A stretch of 64,000 nt of DNA, taken from positions 49,969,657-50,033,656 of the forward strand of contig OX104119.1 in the NCBI GenBank assembly GCA_944474755.1, in the 5' to 3' direction. The notes beneath the pieces are model-generated. The model saw only the letters and a program-made list of their open reading frames with translations. It was not told the origin of the DNA and did no database searches. The translations under genes and the position numbers were made by a program. The number at the start of each line of letters is the position of its first letter. Position 1 is the first letter of the stretch. This document shows positions 10,967 through 20,192 of the stretch, piece by piece. Origin of the DNA: Limnoperna fortunei (Eukaryota; Mollusca; Bivalvia; Mytilida; Modiolidae).

Positions 10967-12118
10967 ATGCCATCAATCAAAGAGAACACTGGTGCCAGTA
11001 CATCAAGACAGGGAGCCACACCACAGAACTATCCCAACACGAGATCCAGTGCTTCCCGGGAGGAACAAAGGTCGGAGGACACTCAGCCGGTCATTGTAGA
11101 CGCAGATGAAGGACAAAGGTTAGAGGAACCTCTGCCGATCCATATAGACCCAACGGAAGAACAGATTGTTCAGGAACAAGAACAACAAGAAGTAGTACCA
11201 GTACCAGCAGGGATAAACCAGACAGGTTCTAGTAGTATCAATAGTTTAAGAATGGCACACATAATGTTACAACATTTCCATGACGAGACCACACACGTAC
11301 CTTCAATTTGGTGGTCCATGTTCGAAAACTACGTGAAAGTCTTACAATTAACAAATGAAGCAGCACTTGGTGCAATATCTTTTCACATTCAAGGACAAGC
11401 AAACACGTGGTACCACTCCCTTAATCAAGAAACGAAGTCGGACATGGCTCTCCTGAAAGGAGCGTTTTTTGAAAGATTTAAAAATCACAGCACAAATAGC
11501 GAACTATACAAGTTGGCACAAGGGAATCATGAAACAGGGAGCCAGTACTTGACAAGAGTACAAAACTTAACCAGCGGAGCTCAAGATCTCAGCGAGCAGG
11601 TTATAGTAGGATTAACCATCAACGGGTTACGACCTGCTTTGAAATCGTTTGTCGTGGGCCGAGAACCAAAAACATTTCAACAATTAAGAGTAGCCATAAA
11701 TTTAGCCACAAATGTTGCAGACTGTAAAGAGAAAAATCTAACTACTTGTAGTCATGTTAACAGTAGTAACAATCAAACAGTAAATGTTCAAAATATTGAT
11801 TCATTATGCTCTTCTTTGATAGATAAATTAAGAACTATAGTAAAAGAAGAAGTAATGGTTGTTAGTAAGAAACAGACTAATGAAAACAGAGGAGACACCA
11901 ATTACAGGCAGCCACCTAGACAGCAGTATAGGTGTTATTATTGCGGTAAGTCATCATGTAGACGGGGTAGACAATGTAGAGCCTTTAATTCAGAATGTTT
12001 TAAGTGTAAGAAAATAGGTCATTATAAAGAGATGTGCCCAAATGATAGATACCAAACACATGACAAGCAACAACACTACAACAGTTACTCCCAAGGTAGA
12101 ACGACTAGAAGACAATGA
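10967..12118 (+). CDS. gag: Gag polyprotein of the LTR element
   Basis: 383 codons from ATG. The N-terminal ~90 residues are acidic and polar. Residues ~95-240 match the retrotransposon Gag fold in style (WWSMFENYV, aromatic and leucine spacing, FFERFKNHS). The C-terminus is basic and carries a cysteine cluster (CYYCGKSSCRRGRQC) followed by a canonical CCHC knuckle, CFKCKKIGHYKEMC, for RNA packaging. The frame ends at a single UGA (12116-12118). Downstream codons stay open in the same frame into the protease, so Gag-Pro could be made by stop readthrough (context UGA CAA). No pseudoknot was checked. Confidence 0.9.
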   Translation: MPSIKENTGASTSRQGATPQNYPNTRSSASREEQRSEDTQPVIVDADEGQRLEEPLPIHIDPTEEQIVQEQEQQEVVPVPAGINQTGSSSINSLRMAHIMLQHFHDETTHVPSIWWSMFENYVKVLQLTNEAALGAISFHIQGQANTWYHSLNQETKSDMALLKGAFFERFKNHSTNSELYKLAQGNHETGSQYLTRVQNLTSGAQDLSEQVIVGLTINGLRPALKSFVVGREPKTFQQLRVAINLATNVADCKEKNLTTCSHVNSSNNQTVNVQNIDSLCSSLIDKLRTIVKEEVMVVSKKQTNENRGDTNYRQPPRQQYRCYYCGKSSCRRGRQCRAFNSECFKCKKIGHYKEMCPNDRYQTHDKQQHYNSYSQGRTTRRQ

Positions 12119-12688
12119 CAAAAGGACACATTAAGGCAACAGAGACAACACCGACAAAAATTAAACGAAACACCCGAAATATCGCAACTATCAAAAATGG
12201 ATGGATATTGCATCCATATCAATATTAATGGCAAAAATATACGATGTCTAATTGATTCAGGAGCATCTATCAGTTGCTGCTCTATCAATTTGCTTCGCTC
12301 ACTAAACATCAACACTAAACAGATACAACAATCCAGGATTCAAAACGCTGTAGGTGTTGGGGGTGAACACCATTCTATATTAGGTCTTATCTCTTTGCCT
12401 TTATGTATAGGAAAACTATCTTTTATTCATCCTTTTCACGTCTTTTCTAAATTGCAACAAACTATGATTCTTGGCATGGATTTTCTAGAAAAACGCAAAG
12501 TAGACATTCATCTATCAAGCAATTGCATATTTATCCCAGATTCTGAGAATGAAGCAGTGGTTCACTCTTTAGAAATGAATTGTGGTTTAGCACGCTCACT
12601 CTCAAGAATCAAAATTAAACCGATGCACCAAGCAAAGCAGAAATACCGGTGCACGTGTCTAACATCAAAAGCCAACTATGTCTTTTAG
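12119..12688 (+). CDS. pro: Aspartic protease region, same frame as gag after one UGA
   Basis: The frame is open directly after the gag UGA; the first ATG is at 12197. The active-site motif LIDSGASIS (around 12250) is the retropepsin D-S/T-G signature, followed by hydrophobic segments and an ILGMDFL motif typical of the flap/C-terminal part. It cleaves the Gag-Pol polyprotein in the particle. The frame terminates at TAG 12686-12688, while homologous coding continues in the -1 frame from about 12620. No canonical slippery heptamer was found in the overlap, so an indel is as likely as a programmed shift. Confidence 0.85.
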   Translation, partial: QKDTLRQQRQHRQKLNETPEISQLSKMDGYCIHININGKNIRCLIDSGASISCCSINLLRSLNINTKQIQQSRIQNAVGVGGEHHSILGLISLPLCIGKLSFIHPFHVFSKLQQTMILGMDFLEKRKVDIHLSSNCIFIPDSENEAVVHSLEMNCGLARSLSRIKIKPMHQAKQKYRCTCLTSKANYVF

Positions 12689-13026
12689 AACCACTTCACA
12701 CTTTACCACAAAAATCACTGGCAGGAGCAAAATGCATTTGTAATCTCGACAAAAACAACTACACCAAAATGAGAATAATGAATCCAACACAGAAAACAAT
12801 CATTCTACATGCAAATTCTGTCATTGCTTCTGTTTCTGCTATTCAATCTGACTCTATAATATCTTTATCAGAACAAGGCAAATCTTTAAGGGACAGTAAA
12901 CTTTCTTTAGAATCACAGAATGAAATCGAGTTCGATTTGTCAGACTCTGACTTAACAGAGGAGCAAAAGAAACTTTTAACTCTCTTTCTAAATAGAAATA
13001 GAGATCAGTCTTTGCAAAAGATCTAA
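12649..13026 (+). CDS. Protease-RT linker segment in the -1 frame
   Basis: 125 codons open in the frame following the protease. They encode a linker rich in polar residues that precedes the RT in the polyprotein (PLHTLPQ, MRIMNPTQKTIILH, DLSDSDLTEEQKKLL). The first codon listed is GTG, not ATG, so this is a continuation, not an independent gene. It stops at TAA 13024-13026. Just before the stop the RT-frame reading takes over, which looks like a 2-base insertion near 13004-13010. Confidence 0.6.
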   Translation: MHVSNIKSQLCLLEPLHTLPQKSLAGAKCICNLDKNNYTKMRIMNPTQKTIILHANSVIASVSAIQSDSIISLSEQGKSLRDSKLSLESQNEIEFDLSDSDLTEEQKKLLTLFLNRNRDQSLQKI

Positions 13027-13031
13027 GTGAA

Positions 13032-14354
13032 TTGGGTCAAACACATCTGTACCAACATACAATTGAAACTGGGGATGCACCACCTGTACGAAACCGGTTT
13101 TTTAGACAAACACCTCCAGTCTTTCATGAAATGAATAGGCAACTAGATCAAATGCTTAAACATGGTATTATAGAAGAGTCCACTAGTGAATGGCAATCAC
13201 CAGTAGTAATGTGCAAGAAAAAGTCGGGTGAAATGAGATTTTGTGTTGACTACCGTGCACTGAATAAAGTCACAAAACCTAAATTCTTTCCTTTACCTCG
13301 GCTTGAGGATGTTTTTGATGCTCTTGGTAGGTCGGAGGCACAAATATTTTCTTCACTCGATCTTTTATCAGGATACTGGCAATGTAATTTAGACCCTTCT
13401 ACTGCACATAAGGCTGCATTTGTTACACCGAGTGGAGTATATCAGTGGAAAAGACTTCCTTTTGGCCTAGCTGCTGCACCATCTTCTTTTCAACATCTTT
13501 TGACACAAGTTCTTAAACATTTAAACTATCAAATTGCATTAGTCTATGTCGATGATATTCTTGTCTTTAGCAAAACTTTTGAAGACCACTTAAAACATCT
13601 TCAACTCGTATTCGACAGACTGCAAACAGCAGGTCTTACTCTGAAACCTAGTAAGTGCCAATTTGCTTTAAAGGAGGTTATCTACCTTGGCCACAAAATT
13701 TCTAAAAAAGGTGTAGAGGTGGACAATTCAAAAATCGATACTATGAACTCATTTCCTGTACCGACAAATCAAAAACAACTTCGTTCCTTTCTTGGTCTTT
13801 GTGGATACTATCGGAAGTTTGTTAAAGGCTATAGTCATATATGTGCTCCTCTTAACCATCTCTTGAAAAATATAACCTTTGAATGGACGGACACATGTCA
13901 AAAATCTTTTGATCATTTAAAAAAGGCTTTAACATCTGCTCCTATTCTTGCTTATCCGAACATGGAAAAGGAATTCATTCTTACAAATGATGCCAGCGGC
14001 ACTGCAATAGGATATATTTTAGGTCAGCAAGAATCAAATGGTCAAGAAGTAGTCATTGCTTACGTAGGTAGATCTTTGTCTGAGGCAGAACGTAAATGGT
14101 CTGTTAGCGAACATGAATGTCTAGCTATACTTGAAGGCATTAAAACTTATCATGTGTACTTAGCACACAAACATTTCAAAGTTTACACAGATCACAAAGC
14201 TCTTAAGTTTCTTAACAACATAAAGCAATCTTCAGGTCGCTTGGCCAGATGGGCAGTTCTTTTACAAGGTTATGACTTCGAAATTCTCTATCGTGAAGGC
14301 AAGTCTAATGTTGTCGCAGATTGTTTATCTAGACGTGACTACCCAAGACTCTGA
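13032..14354 (+). CDS. pol: Reverse transcriptase - RNase H
   Basis: A 440-codon frame without an initiating ATG (it continues from the upstream frame). RT motifs in order: EWQSPVVMCKKKSGEMRFCVDYRALN, which is split across fingers and palm; LDLLSGYWQ; FVTPSGVYQWKRLPFGLAAAP; and the catalytic YVDDILVFS near residue 175. The thumb (GYYRKFVKGYS) follows. RNase H begins near residue 315 with TNDASGTAIGYILGQ, the ECLAILEGI glutamate and YTDHKAL aspartate, and ends at ADCLSRRD. It copies element RNA to DNA in the particle. The frame ends at UGA 14352-14354, while integrase continues in the +1 frame. The local string CTC TGA C resembles +1 'shifty stop' sites, but both frames are open across the overlap, so the shift point is not fixed. 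Confidence 0.95.
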   Translation: MGQTHLYQHTIETGDAPPVRNRFFRQTPPVFHEMNRQLDQMLKHGIIEESTSEWQSPVVMCKKKSGEMRFCVDYRALNKVTKPKFFPLPRLEDVFDALGRSEAQIFSSLDLLSGYWQCNLDPSTAHKAAFVTPSGVYQWKRLPFGLAAAPSSFQHLLTQVLKHLNYQIALVYVDDILVFSKTFEDHLKHLQLVFDRLQTAGLTLKPSKCQFALKEVIYLGHKISKKGVEVDNSKIDTMNSFPVPTNQKQLRSFLGLCGYYRKFVKGYSHICAPLNHLLKNITFEWTDTCQKSFDHLKKALTSAPILAYPNMEKEFILTNDASGTAIGYILGQQESNGQEVVIAYVGRSLSEAERKWSVSEHECLAILEGIKTYHVYLAHKHFKVYTDHKALKFLNNIKQSSGRLARWAVLLQGYDFEILYREGKSNVVADCLSRRDYPRL

Positions 14355-16164
14355 CATACCTGAACCTGAAGATGATGTCCCTTCAGTGAATGTAAATGCA
14401 GTCAACCACTCTAACAAAAGTAAATATCTTGAGGTTACATTTCACTACTCTGAACATCAAACTAAACCTTTAGCAACAATTTCTGAAATTACAACATCAG
14501 ATCTCATACCAATAGACATAGGCAAACTTCAGAGTGAATGTCCAGATTTCTGCCATCTTTACCAATACATTGAGTCTGAAATACTACCAGAAGACAAGAA
14601 AGTGGCAAACAAAACAGTTGTTGAAGCGAATCAGTACATCATACACGATGGTGTCCTTTATCATCTTTTTCAACCAAGGCAAAAAGGTGTTAACACTGAT
14701 GACAGGTTCATAAAACAACTAGCATTACCGAGAAAACTGAGAAACGATTTGTTAAAAGCATATCATGATCAGGGTCATTTTGGTTTTGATAGGACATACA
14801 GGGCAATACAACAAAAGTATTATTTCCCTCGCATGTATCAGGTAACAGCAGATTACATTCGTGGGTGTGACCCATGTCAAAGAGCAAAATATCCGACAAA
14901 TGCTAAAAGAGTTCCATTGACACCAATGCCAGTCACAGACACTTTTTCCAGATGGCACATGGATTTGATAGGTCCATTTAAAAAAGTAACAAAGGAAGGT
15001 TACAGACATATACTTATCATTGTGGATTCCTTTTCAAAATGGACAGAAGCATTTCCGGTCAAATCTGAAAGTGCAACAGAAATCGCATCTGTATTACATA
15101 AAGAAATTTTTTCACGCTATGGAAGTCCAACAAGTATCGTTACTGATCGCGGACAAGGGTTTATGAGCAAACTCATAGCCGCAGTAAATCAAATATACCA
15201 TGTAAAACACCAGTTCACAAGTTCCTACCACCCACAAACTAATTCCGTGGCAGAACGAACAAACAAAACTATTATTCAATGTATTAGAACATTGATAGAT
15301 GAAAATCAATTAAACTGGCCAACACTTCTTCCAGGCATACTAATGGCTTTTCGTAAAACTCCTTCTGCAACTTCCGATTACTCTCCATTCTACTTACTTT
15401 TTGGCAAGGAAATGAATCTTCCTTTTGATTCAAATCTGGTTCCACGTAGAGACTTAAATCAAAATTTGAAAACTCATGTACAAACTTTTCTTGACAATCT
15501 CAAAATAGCAAAAGCCATTGCAACAGAAAACATCAAACATGCTCAGATCAAACAAAAAGAACACTATGACAAAAACACAGCTTTGCCAACTTTTGAAGTC
15601 AATGATCAGGTGCTACTTTTTACACCAAAAGTTCCAGTTGGTTTATCTTCTAAACTGTACAGAAAGCAGGATGGACCTTTTTACATTGCTGCAAAAGGAC
15701 CAAATCATACGTATAAACTAAGACGGTGCGACAACAATAAGGAACTTAAAAGCATGATAAATGCAAATAGGATAAAACTTTATTATCCACCAGACCATCG
15801 TCCACATCTTGATCCACCACCTCCAGAAGTGCCTAGGGAAGATCCTAGAGTGCATTTGACACCGAATTTTGTTCAATCAACACCGCAGGATGAACAAACA
15901 CAAAATCAAAATACACATGAAACGTCTCAGTTCAATCCACCTGTTATACAAGATGACAAGTTGTACAATATTGAAAAATTGTTAAAATATAGATTGTACA
16001 AGGGTCAAAAGCAGTTCTTTGTGAAATGGGAGAATCACAAGGTCAGAACTTGGGAACCAGAGGCTAATTTGCCTACCGTTTTGGTGCGTGAATTTTTATC
16101 TAATAAAACACTGAAAGGCACAAAACGTAAACGTAAAGTAAGACAATCAAGTTTTGAAAAATAG
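14272..16164 (+). CDS. int: Integrase with C-terminal chromodomain
   Basis: The first ~25 codons overlap RNase H in another frame and are probably not used. An HHCC zinc domain lies at residues ~160-210 (HDQGHFG ... CDPCQRAK). The catalytic core carries D-D-E: WHMDLIGPF, IVTDRGQGF and HPQTNSVAERT. A GPY/F-like segment (QDGPFYIAAKGPNHTYKL) follows near residue 465. Residues ~563-612 form a chromodomain (IEKLLKYR ... FVKWENHKVRTWEPEANL), the module chromoviruses use to bind modified histones and direct insertion. A very basic tail (KGTKRKRKVRQ) ends the protein. The frame is intact to TAG at 16162-16164. Confidence 0.95.
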   Translation: MTSKFSIVKASLMLSQIVYLDVTTQDSDIPEPEDDVPSVNVNAVNHSNKSKYLEVTFHYSEHQTKPLATISEITTSDLIPIDIGKLQSECPDFCHLYQYIESEILPEDKKVANKTVVEANQYIIHDGVLYHLFQPRQKGVNTDDRFIKQLALPRKLRNDLLKAYHDQGHFGFDRTYRAIQQKYYFPRMYQVTADYIRGCDPCQRAKYPTNAKRVPLTPMPVTDTFSRWHMDLIGPFKKVTKEGYRHILIIVDSFSKWTEAFPVKSESATEIASVLHKEIFSRYGSPTSIVTDRGQGFMSKLIAAVNQIYHVKHQFTSSYHPQTNSVAERTNKTIIQCIRTLIDENQLNWPTLLPGILMAFRKTPSATSDYSPFYLLFGKEMNLPFDSNLVPRRDLNQNLKTHVQTFLDNLKIAKAIATENIKHAQIKQKEHYDKNTALPTFEVNDQVLLFTPKVPVGLSSKLYRKQDGPFYIAAKGPNHTYKLRRCDNNKELKSMINANRIKLYYPPDHRPHLDPPPPEVPREDPRVHLTPNFVQSTPQDEQTQNQNTHETSQFNPPVIQDDKLYNIEKLLKYRLYKGQKQFFVKWENHKVRTWEPEANLPTVLVREFLSNKTLKGTKRKRKVRQSSFEK

Positions 16165-16517
16165 GCTGTTCCGATTACGGATAAAGATTTTGTTTTTAAA
16201 AAGTAAAAAACAATAGCTCAGAAGTTTTGCAGAAATTTGTTCAAATGTCGACAATCTTTTGAAATTCTATAATGTTGTCTTTCATGGTTTCTGATATTGA
16301 AGGGAAACATTGGCATTTCTTAGACTCCAAACTTTATGCATTTCTTTTCTTTGTTTCTGGTGTGTAATGTCTGTCAAAATTATGGGACTTTCGTCTCATG
16401 TCTATAGTGCTATAAGGGATTAGCTACCCCTACCAAGACAACGTTACCACAATCTATCAACTTCTCTTCTTTGTTTTCTTAGCACCTTTAAGTTATGCCA
16501 CAGTTTTCTGGATATTG
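16165..16517 (+). promoter_or_regulatory. Spacer between pol and env with candidate env splice acceptor
   Basis: No ORF is present. A pyrimidine-rich tract ending TTTTCTTAG (about 16474-16482) is a good 3' splice site. Directly after it the env frame is open and reads a hydrophobic stretch that could be part of a signal peptide. This suggests env is made from a spliced subgenomic RNA whose upstream exon supplies the start. Confidence 0.5.
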
Positions 16518-17723
16518 ATGTTATGTATCATCCAAACAGTAGAGACAACAGAAATGATGCAGCGCATCAATTATGGAGTAATATTTCAAAAACAGGCAGA
16601 TATGTTCATTGGACAAGAAGATTGGTTCCATACATTCGAAATAACATTGCCCAAGAAAACTGATCCCAAACCATTTTCTGTATGTGAACTTCAACATGGA
16701 AATTGTTATATTTTAAATCAAATTTTGTCCCAATTATCTGCTATGCGCACAGAAGTCTCATCAAATATTAATGACACATTAGATATTGTGCATAAGCTTA
16801 TTCCAGAAATGGATCAAAATGTTTCAGAAAATGGCCAAAGTAGGACAAAACGCGGACTTTTTGACTTTATTGGTTCAATTTCAAAGTCACTTTTTGGAAC
16901 TGCGACGGTGGATGACATACAAAAATTAGAAAGGCACGTTAATGTTTTAGTAAAACAAACTAACAATATGGCTAAGGCAATAGTACATCACGATAATTTA
17001 CTTTCATCTTTCATGAAGAAATCTGAGGAAAATTTTGAAAATGTTATGTTAAGTGTGAAAAACAATCATGACCTTATTGAAAATGTAGTTGCTTCTACTA
17101 GCAGGTTTATTTCTCACTTTGAGGACGTTAATCTCAAATTATCTTCAGTTTTGATCAAACAGTTCAACACTACTTCCGTTATAAACAAATATTTAGAAGA
17201 GTTGAAAATAGCAACTCACGAACTTGCGAAAGGAAGGTTATCCCCTTTCCTTATCGCACCGAATGTTTTGCAAAGGACAATTCACCATATTCAACTCATA
17301 TTAAATGAAAGGTTCAAAGGTTTTTACCTAACCAACTCTAACCCATCATTTTACTACTCATCTGCAAACATAATATTCACTAGAAATCATGGTAAATTAT
17401 ATTTAAGCATCAAGTTCCCTATATCAACATTATCGTCACCACTTGTACTGTACAAAATTAAGTCATTTATAGTACCAATCAATTCCAGTAGTAATCATGG
17501 AACAAGGATATTAGATCTCCCTGACTATTTTGCAAAAACACATGATAATCAACAATTCGCACACGTAACTAGAGAACAAGTCGATACATGTATCGGAAAA
17601 AGTACATTACAATGTTCGTTTAGTTTACCTTTGAAACCTTCCGCTATCCTAACTTGTATTTCTGCCTTGTTTTTCAATAACAAAGGATCTATTCATTCTC
17701 TATGTGATTTTCGTTTATGTTAG
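16518..17723 (+). CDS. env: Envelope glycoprotein, F-type fusion protein (N-terminal part)
   Basis: About 401 codons from the first ATG; the frame is open further upstream through hydrophobic residues (signal-peptide-like) to a candidate splice acceptor. Near residue 112 a furin-like site RTKR is followed by GLFDFIGSISKSLFG, the arrangement of a cleaved precursor with a fusion peptide, as in baculovirus F and errantivirus Env proteins. A heptad-rich segment follows (about residues 135-245), consistent with a trimeric coiled coil, and cysteines occur toward the end. The frame stops at 17723, and similar sequence carries on in the -1 frame. The family assignment rests on the cleavage/fusion-peptide region. 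Confidence 0.85.
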   Translation: MLCIIQTVETTEMMQRINYGVIFQKQADMFIGQEDWFHTFEITLPKKTDPKPFSVCELQHGNCYILNQILSQLSAMRTEVSSNINDTLDIVHKLIPEMDQNVSENGQSRTKRGLFDFIGSISKSLFGTATVDDIQKLERHVNVLVKQTNNMAKAIVHHDNLLSSFMKKSEENFENVMLSVKNNHDLIENVVASTSRFISHFEDVNLKLSSVLIKQFNTTSVINKYLEELKIATHELAKGRLSPFLIAPNVLQRTIHHIQLILNERFKGFYLTNSNPSFYYSSANIIFTRNHGKLYLSIKFPISTLSSPLVLYKIKSFIVPINSSSNHGTRILDLPDYFAKTHDNQQFAHVTREQVDTCIGKSTLQCSFSLPLKPSAILTCISALFFNNKGSIHSLCDFRLC

Positions 17724-18088
17724 ATGCCTTAAAACCGTCTGTTTATGAGTTGTCTTCTAACTCCTTACTCGTATACAAAACAAAAACTTTAGCTATTGAC
17801 TGTCAGACAGGTCACAAAATCATCCCAGGATGCACGTTTTGTATTGTTAAAATTCCTTGTTTATGTTCTATTGCTACTGATTCTCTTTTTATGCCAGCAA
17901 GAATGGAAAATTGTAATAATCAATCAGACAATATTACTGTATTACATCCATTTAATTTAGCTTTAATACAACACTTCTTTTCACCAGAAACATACAACTC
18001 TATAATGGGAGACACGGCTTTTAAGGAACCACTCACAATATCTGTACCCAATTTTAAAATTACAATCACACATATACAAACACATTAG
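17717..18088 (+). CDS. Envelope ectodomain, middle segment in a shifted frame
   Basis: 123 codons overlapping the end of the previous frame by 7 bases. It is rich in cysteines (CQTGHKIIPGCTFCIVKIPCLC), as in the C-terminal ectodomain of F-type Env proteins, where a conserved CxxC-like cluster precedes the membrane anchor. It ends at TAG 18086-18088. It reads as a continuation of env, either through a frameshift lesion or recoding; no slippery site was identified. Confidence 0.65.
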   Translation: MLDALKPSVYELSSNSLLVYKTKTLAIDCQTGHKIIPGCTFCIVKIPCLCSIATDSLFMPARMENCNNQSDNITVLHPFNLALIQHFFSPETYNSIMGDTAFKEPLTISVPNFKITITHIQTH

Positions 18089-18102
18089 CACAGGACCAAC
18101 AG

Positions 18103-18426
18103 TTGTACCTTAGTTTGAAAAGAATGGCAGAGGCAGCTGCTAAAGATGAAACTATATTTAAATCTTTATCTGAACCATTACTAGAGGGCGAAATTTCAAT
18201 ATCAAACACATGGCCAGATTTAAATGGCATACTTTCAATTGTTTCCTTAGGACTTTCTATTGTTTTGAGTTTGTCATGTATATATCTTTCTAACAAGGTC
18301 CGAGTATTAACTACAGCTTTATTACTCTTACAGAAAACACCTTCATCTTACAGCTTTACTTTGTCACCATCACTTCCTTCATTTATTTGTCAACAAACCA
18401 GAAAGCACAACACCAAACACTGTTGA
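18103..18426 (+). CDS. Envelope C-terminal segment with transmembrane anchor
   Basis: 107 codons in a third frame. After a polar stretch (LKRMAEAAAKDETIFKSLSE) comes a hydrophobic segment, ILSIVSLGLSIVLSLSCIYL, then basic residues. This fits the membrane anchor and short tail of env. It follows the previous env segment with a 14-base gap. Confidence 0.6.
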   Translation: MYLSLKRMAEAAAKDETIFKSLSEPLLEGEISISNTWPDLNGILSIVSLGLSIVLSLSCIYLSNKVRVLTTALLLLQKTPSSYSFTLSPSLPSFICQQTRKHNTKHC

Positions 18427-18430
18427 TTAC

Positions 18431-18865
18431 ATGTTTAATTCTTCATGCAATCCATGGCCCTTTGTAGTATTATCGATGATAACCACAGTATCAATTGTAG
18501 CACTATTATTTTACTGTTACAAACGCATTAATACACACCACACAGTCTTATTCGTTGAAATTACAAATGGTATATCGTGCATTATGATTCCACTTTTAAG
18601 ACTTCCGCTTTGTCCATCTGACTGGGAAATAACACCACCACAAACCATTACTGACATGAGGGTGTCTGGACATTTTTGCACACACTTGCATGTATTTTGG
18701 CCAGATTTCACCGTATTAAACAATCACACTAAACATGAAATACATGTCCCTGATATGATTAAAATTAATCCCTTAACAGCAAGAAAATTCCGACAAATGT
18801 TTAAGCAACCTTTTACATGTTATATCATTTTGGCACATCACAATTATTTCCAAATTATAAAATAA
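18431..18865 (+). CDS. Additional membrane-protein ORF downstream of env
   Basis: 144 codons from ATG. Residues ~9-28 form a single hydrophobic span (FVVLSMITTVSIVALLFYCY) followed by a basic boundary. The remainder is soluble in character, with scattered Cys, His and Trp. I recognise no family. It may be a separate accessory ORF or a displaced env tail: it lies directly after the env anchor and before the polypurine tract. Confidence 0.5.
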   Translation: MFNSSCNPWPFVVLSMITTVSIVALLFYCYKRINTHHTVLFVEITNGISCIMIPLLRLPLCPSDWEITPPQTITDMRVSGHFCTHLHVFWPDFTVLNNHTKHEIHVPDMIKINPLTARKFRQMFKQPFTCYIILAHHNYFQIIK

Positions 18866-18879
18866 GAACGTTTTGTTTT

Positions 18880-19005
18880 ATGAAATGGGCTTTTATATTG
18901 TCGAATGTCTTTGTGATGACTGGTTGCATTTTGTCTGTTATTGTTTTCTCGTCTGTTGCAATATGTGTAATGAAATTTTATTCTTTGGGGACAAAGAATC
19001 TTTAA
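18880..19005 (+). CDS. Very small hydrophobic ORF before the 3' LTR
   Basis: 41 codons from ATG, mostly one hydrophobic span (FILSNVFVMTGCILSVIVFS) with a short polar end. Chance is a realistic explanation. It is listed because it is the second consecutive membrane-type ORF downstream of env. Confidence 0.25.
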   Translation: MKWAFILSNVFVMTGCILSVIVFSSVAICVMKFYSLGTKNL

Positions 19006-19019
19006 AACAGGGGAGAATA
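19004..19019 (+). promoter_or_regulatory. Polypurine tract
   Basis: AAAACAGGGGAGAATA lies immediately upstream of the 3' LTR TG. It is purine-only apart from one C and one T, and serves as plus-strand primer site in LTR elements. Confidence 0.8.
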
Positions 19020-20192
19020 TGTGACAGTGCAGTTTTGCACCTTACTTCTTCTTAATAATTTTGTTTTAAACTAAAGTTAAAATTAAAGGTTAAGTATTTT
19101 TGTTATTTGTATTCATGAAATTTTATTCTTAATACTTTCCTACCCTCATATTATCTGTCAAGGTTGTAATGTAGTTTTATGAAATAGTACAAGTAATAAC
19201 ACTAATCAATTGGTACGATAAACATAGGCCAGACTTATCTTGAATAACATTATTGTACATGTAGTTTTATTACATGTAATTTGATTATTAGCTGGAGGCA
19301 GTTGTTCTTTTGATCACAACATGAGGCTGCATACAGGTTTTTTTTATATAATATCTTATATATGTATATGTGTATTTTACCGTGATGAACCTCACCTGAT
19401 GACAAGAAATTTTGGGTACAAAAGTAAGTCGCAAGGAAGTCGTGGTCACTTGAAACTTGACCACGACCAAATAAAGTACATTAGTTATCAGCGACTTCAT
19501 TGTCATTTCAGGTGAGTGTTCATTCTATTTCTATTTCATATTTTGGTGATGGAGTGTATATTGATAGCGTGGCGCTTGCCACATATTTGTACACACTAAG
19601 TATCTTAATTTTCATTAGATTTTTCTATTATGTAGTTATATGTGAAATATTTCATAGTTTTGAATTAGGTACAAATGTAATAATAGATATGTTAAGTTCG
19701 GATAAACTAATTATTATATTCAGATATACAATAATAATTTGTAAATAGTTTGAATGAATTTAATGTTGTTAAAAGTAGATTGGTTAAACGTGGTTCATTA
19801 TTTGTATCAACACAATGTACTAAATTTGTTATCATGACAATTGCATGGATAATGTATCAGTCATATCATTATATTTTGGCACCAGTAATCATGTCTTTGT
19901 TAAGCTAGTTTTCCCCACTTGTGTTTAGTTTTATATACAATATATATTTAGTTATTTTCAATTATTAATAATGTAAGTTGTTTTGGGTTAATAAAGAGAA
20001 CATTATTATATCTCACGTTCTCAGAAAATATGTGTATATTATTTGATTATAAATTGTATTACTGTATTAGCACTTGAAACTTGACCACGACCAAATAAAG
20101 TACATTAGTTATCAGCGACTTCATTGTCATTTCAGCCAATATCAAGTTCAACATATTTAGAACACAGGAACATACCCAAAACCAAGCTTACA
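19020..20192 (+). repeat. 3' long terminal repeat
   Basis: It has the same length as the 5' LTR (1173 bp), with about three substitutions. It ends AAGCTTACA, followed by the target duplication ATAC and zinc-finger sequence. Confidence 0.95.

Larger units (their letters stand above)
9760..20192 (+). mobile_element. Ty3/gypsy-type LTR retrotransposon with chromodomain and envelope
   Basis: A 10,433-bp element with direct 1173-bp LTRs (9760-10932 and 19020-20192, TG...CA ends). A 4-bp target duplication ATAC lies at 9756-9759 and 20193-20196. Internal order is Gag, aspartic protease, RT-RNase H, integrase with C-terminal chromodomain, envelope, extra membrane ORFs and polypurine tract. RT before integrase places it with Ty3/gypsy, not copia. 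LTRs differ at about 3 of 1173 sites (near 10285, 10450 and 10620), so insertion is recent. Despite that, the coding region changes frame several times. It lies inside a zinc-finger array, and sequence across the empty site reads as a continuous finger linker. The combination of chromodomain integrase and fusion envelope is unusual: chromoviruses generally lack env and errantiviruses generally lack a chromodomain. Confidence 0.95.
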
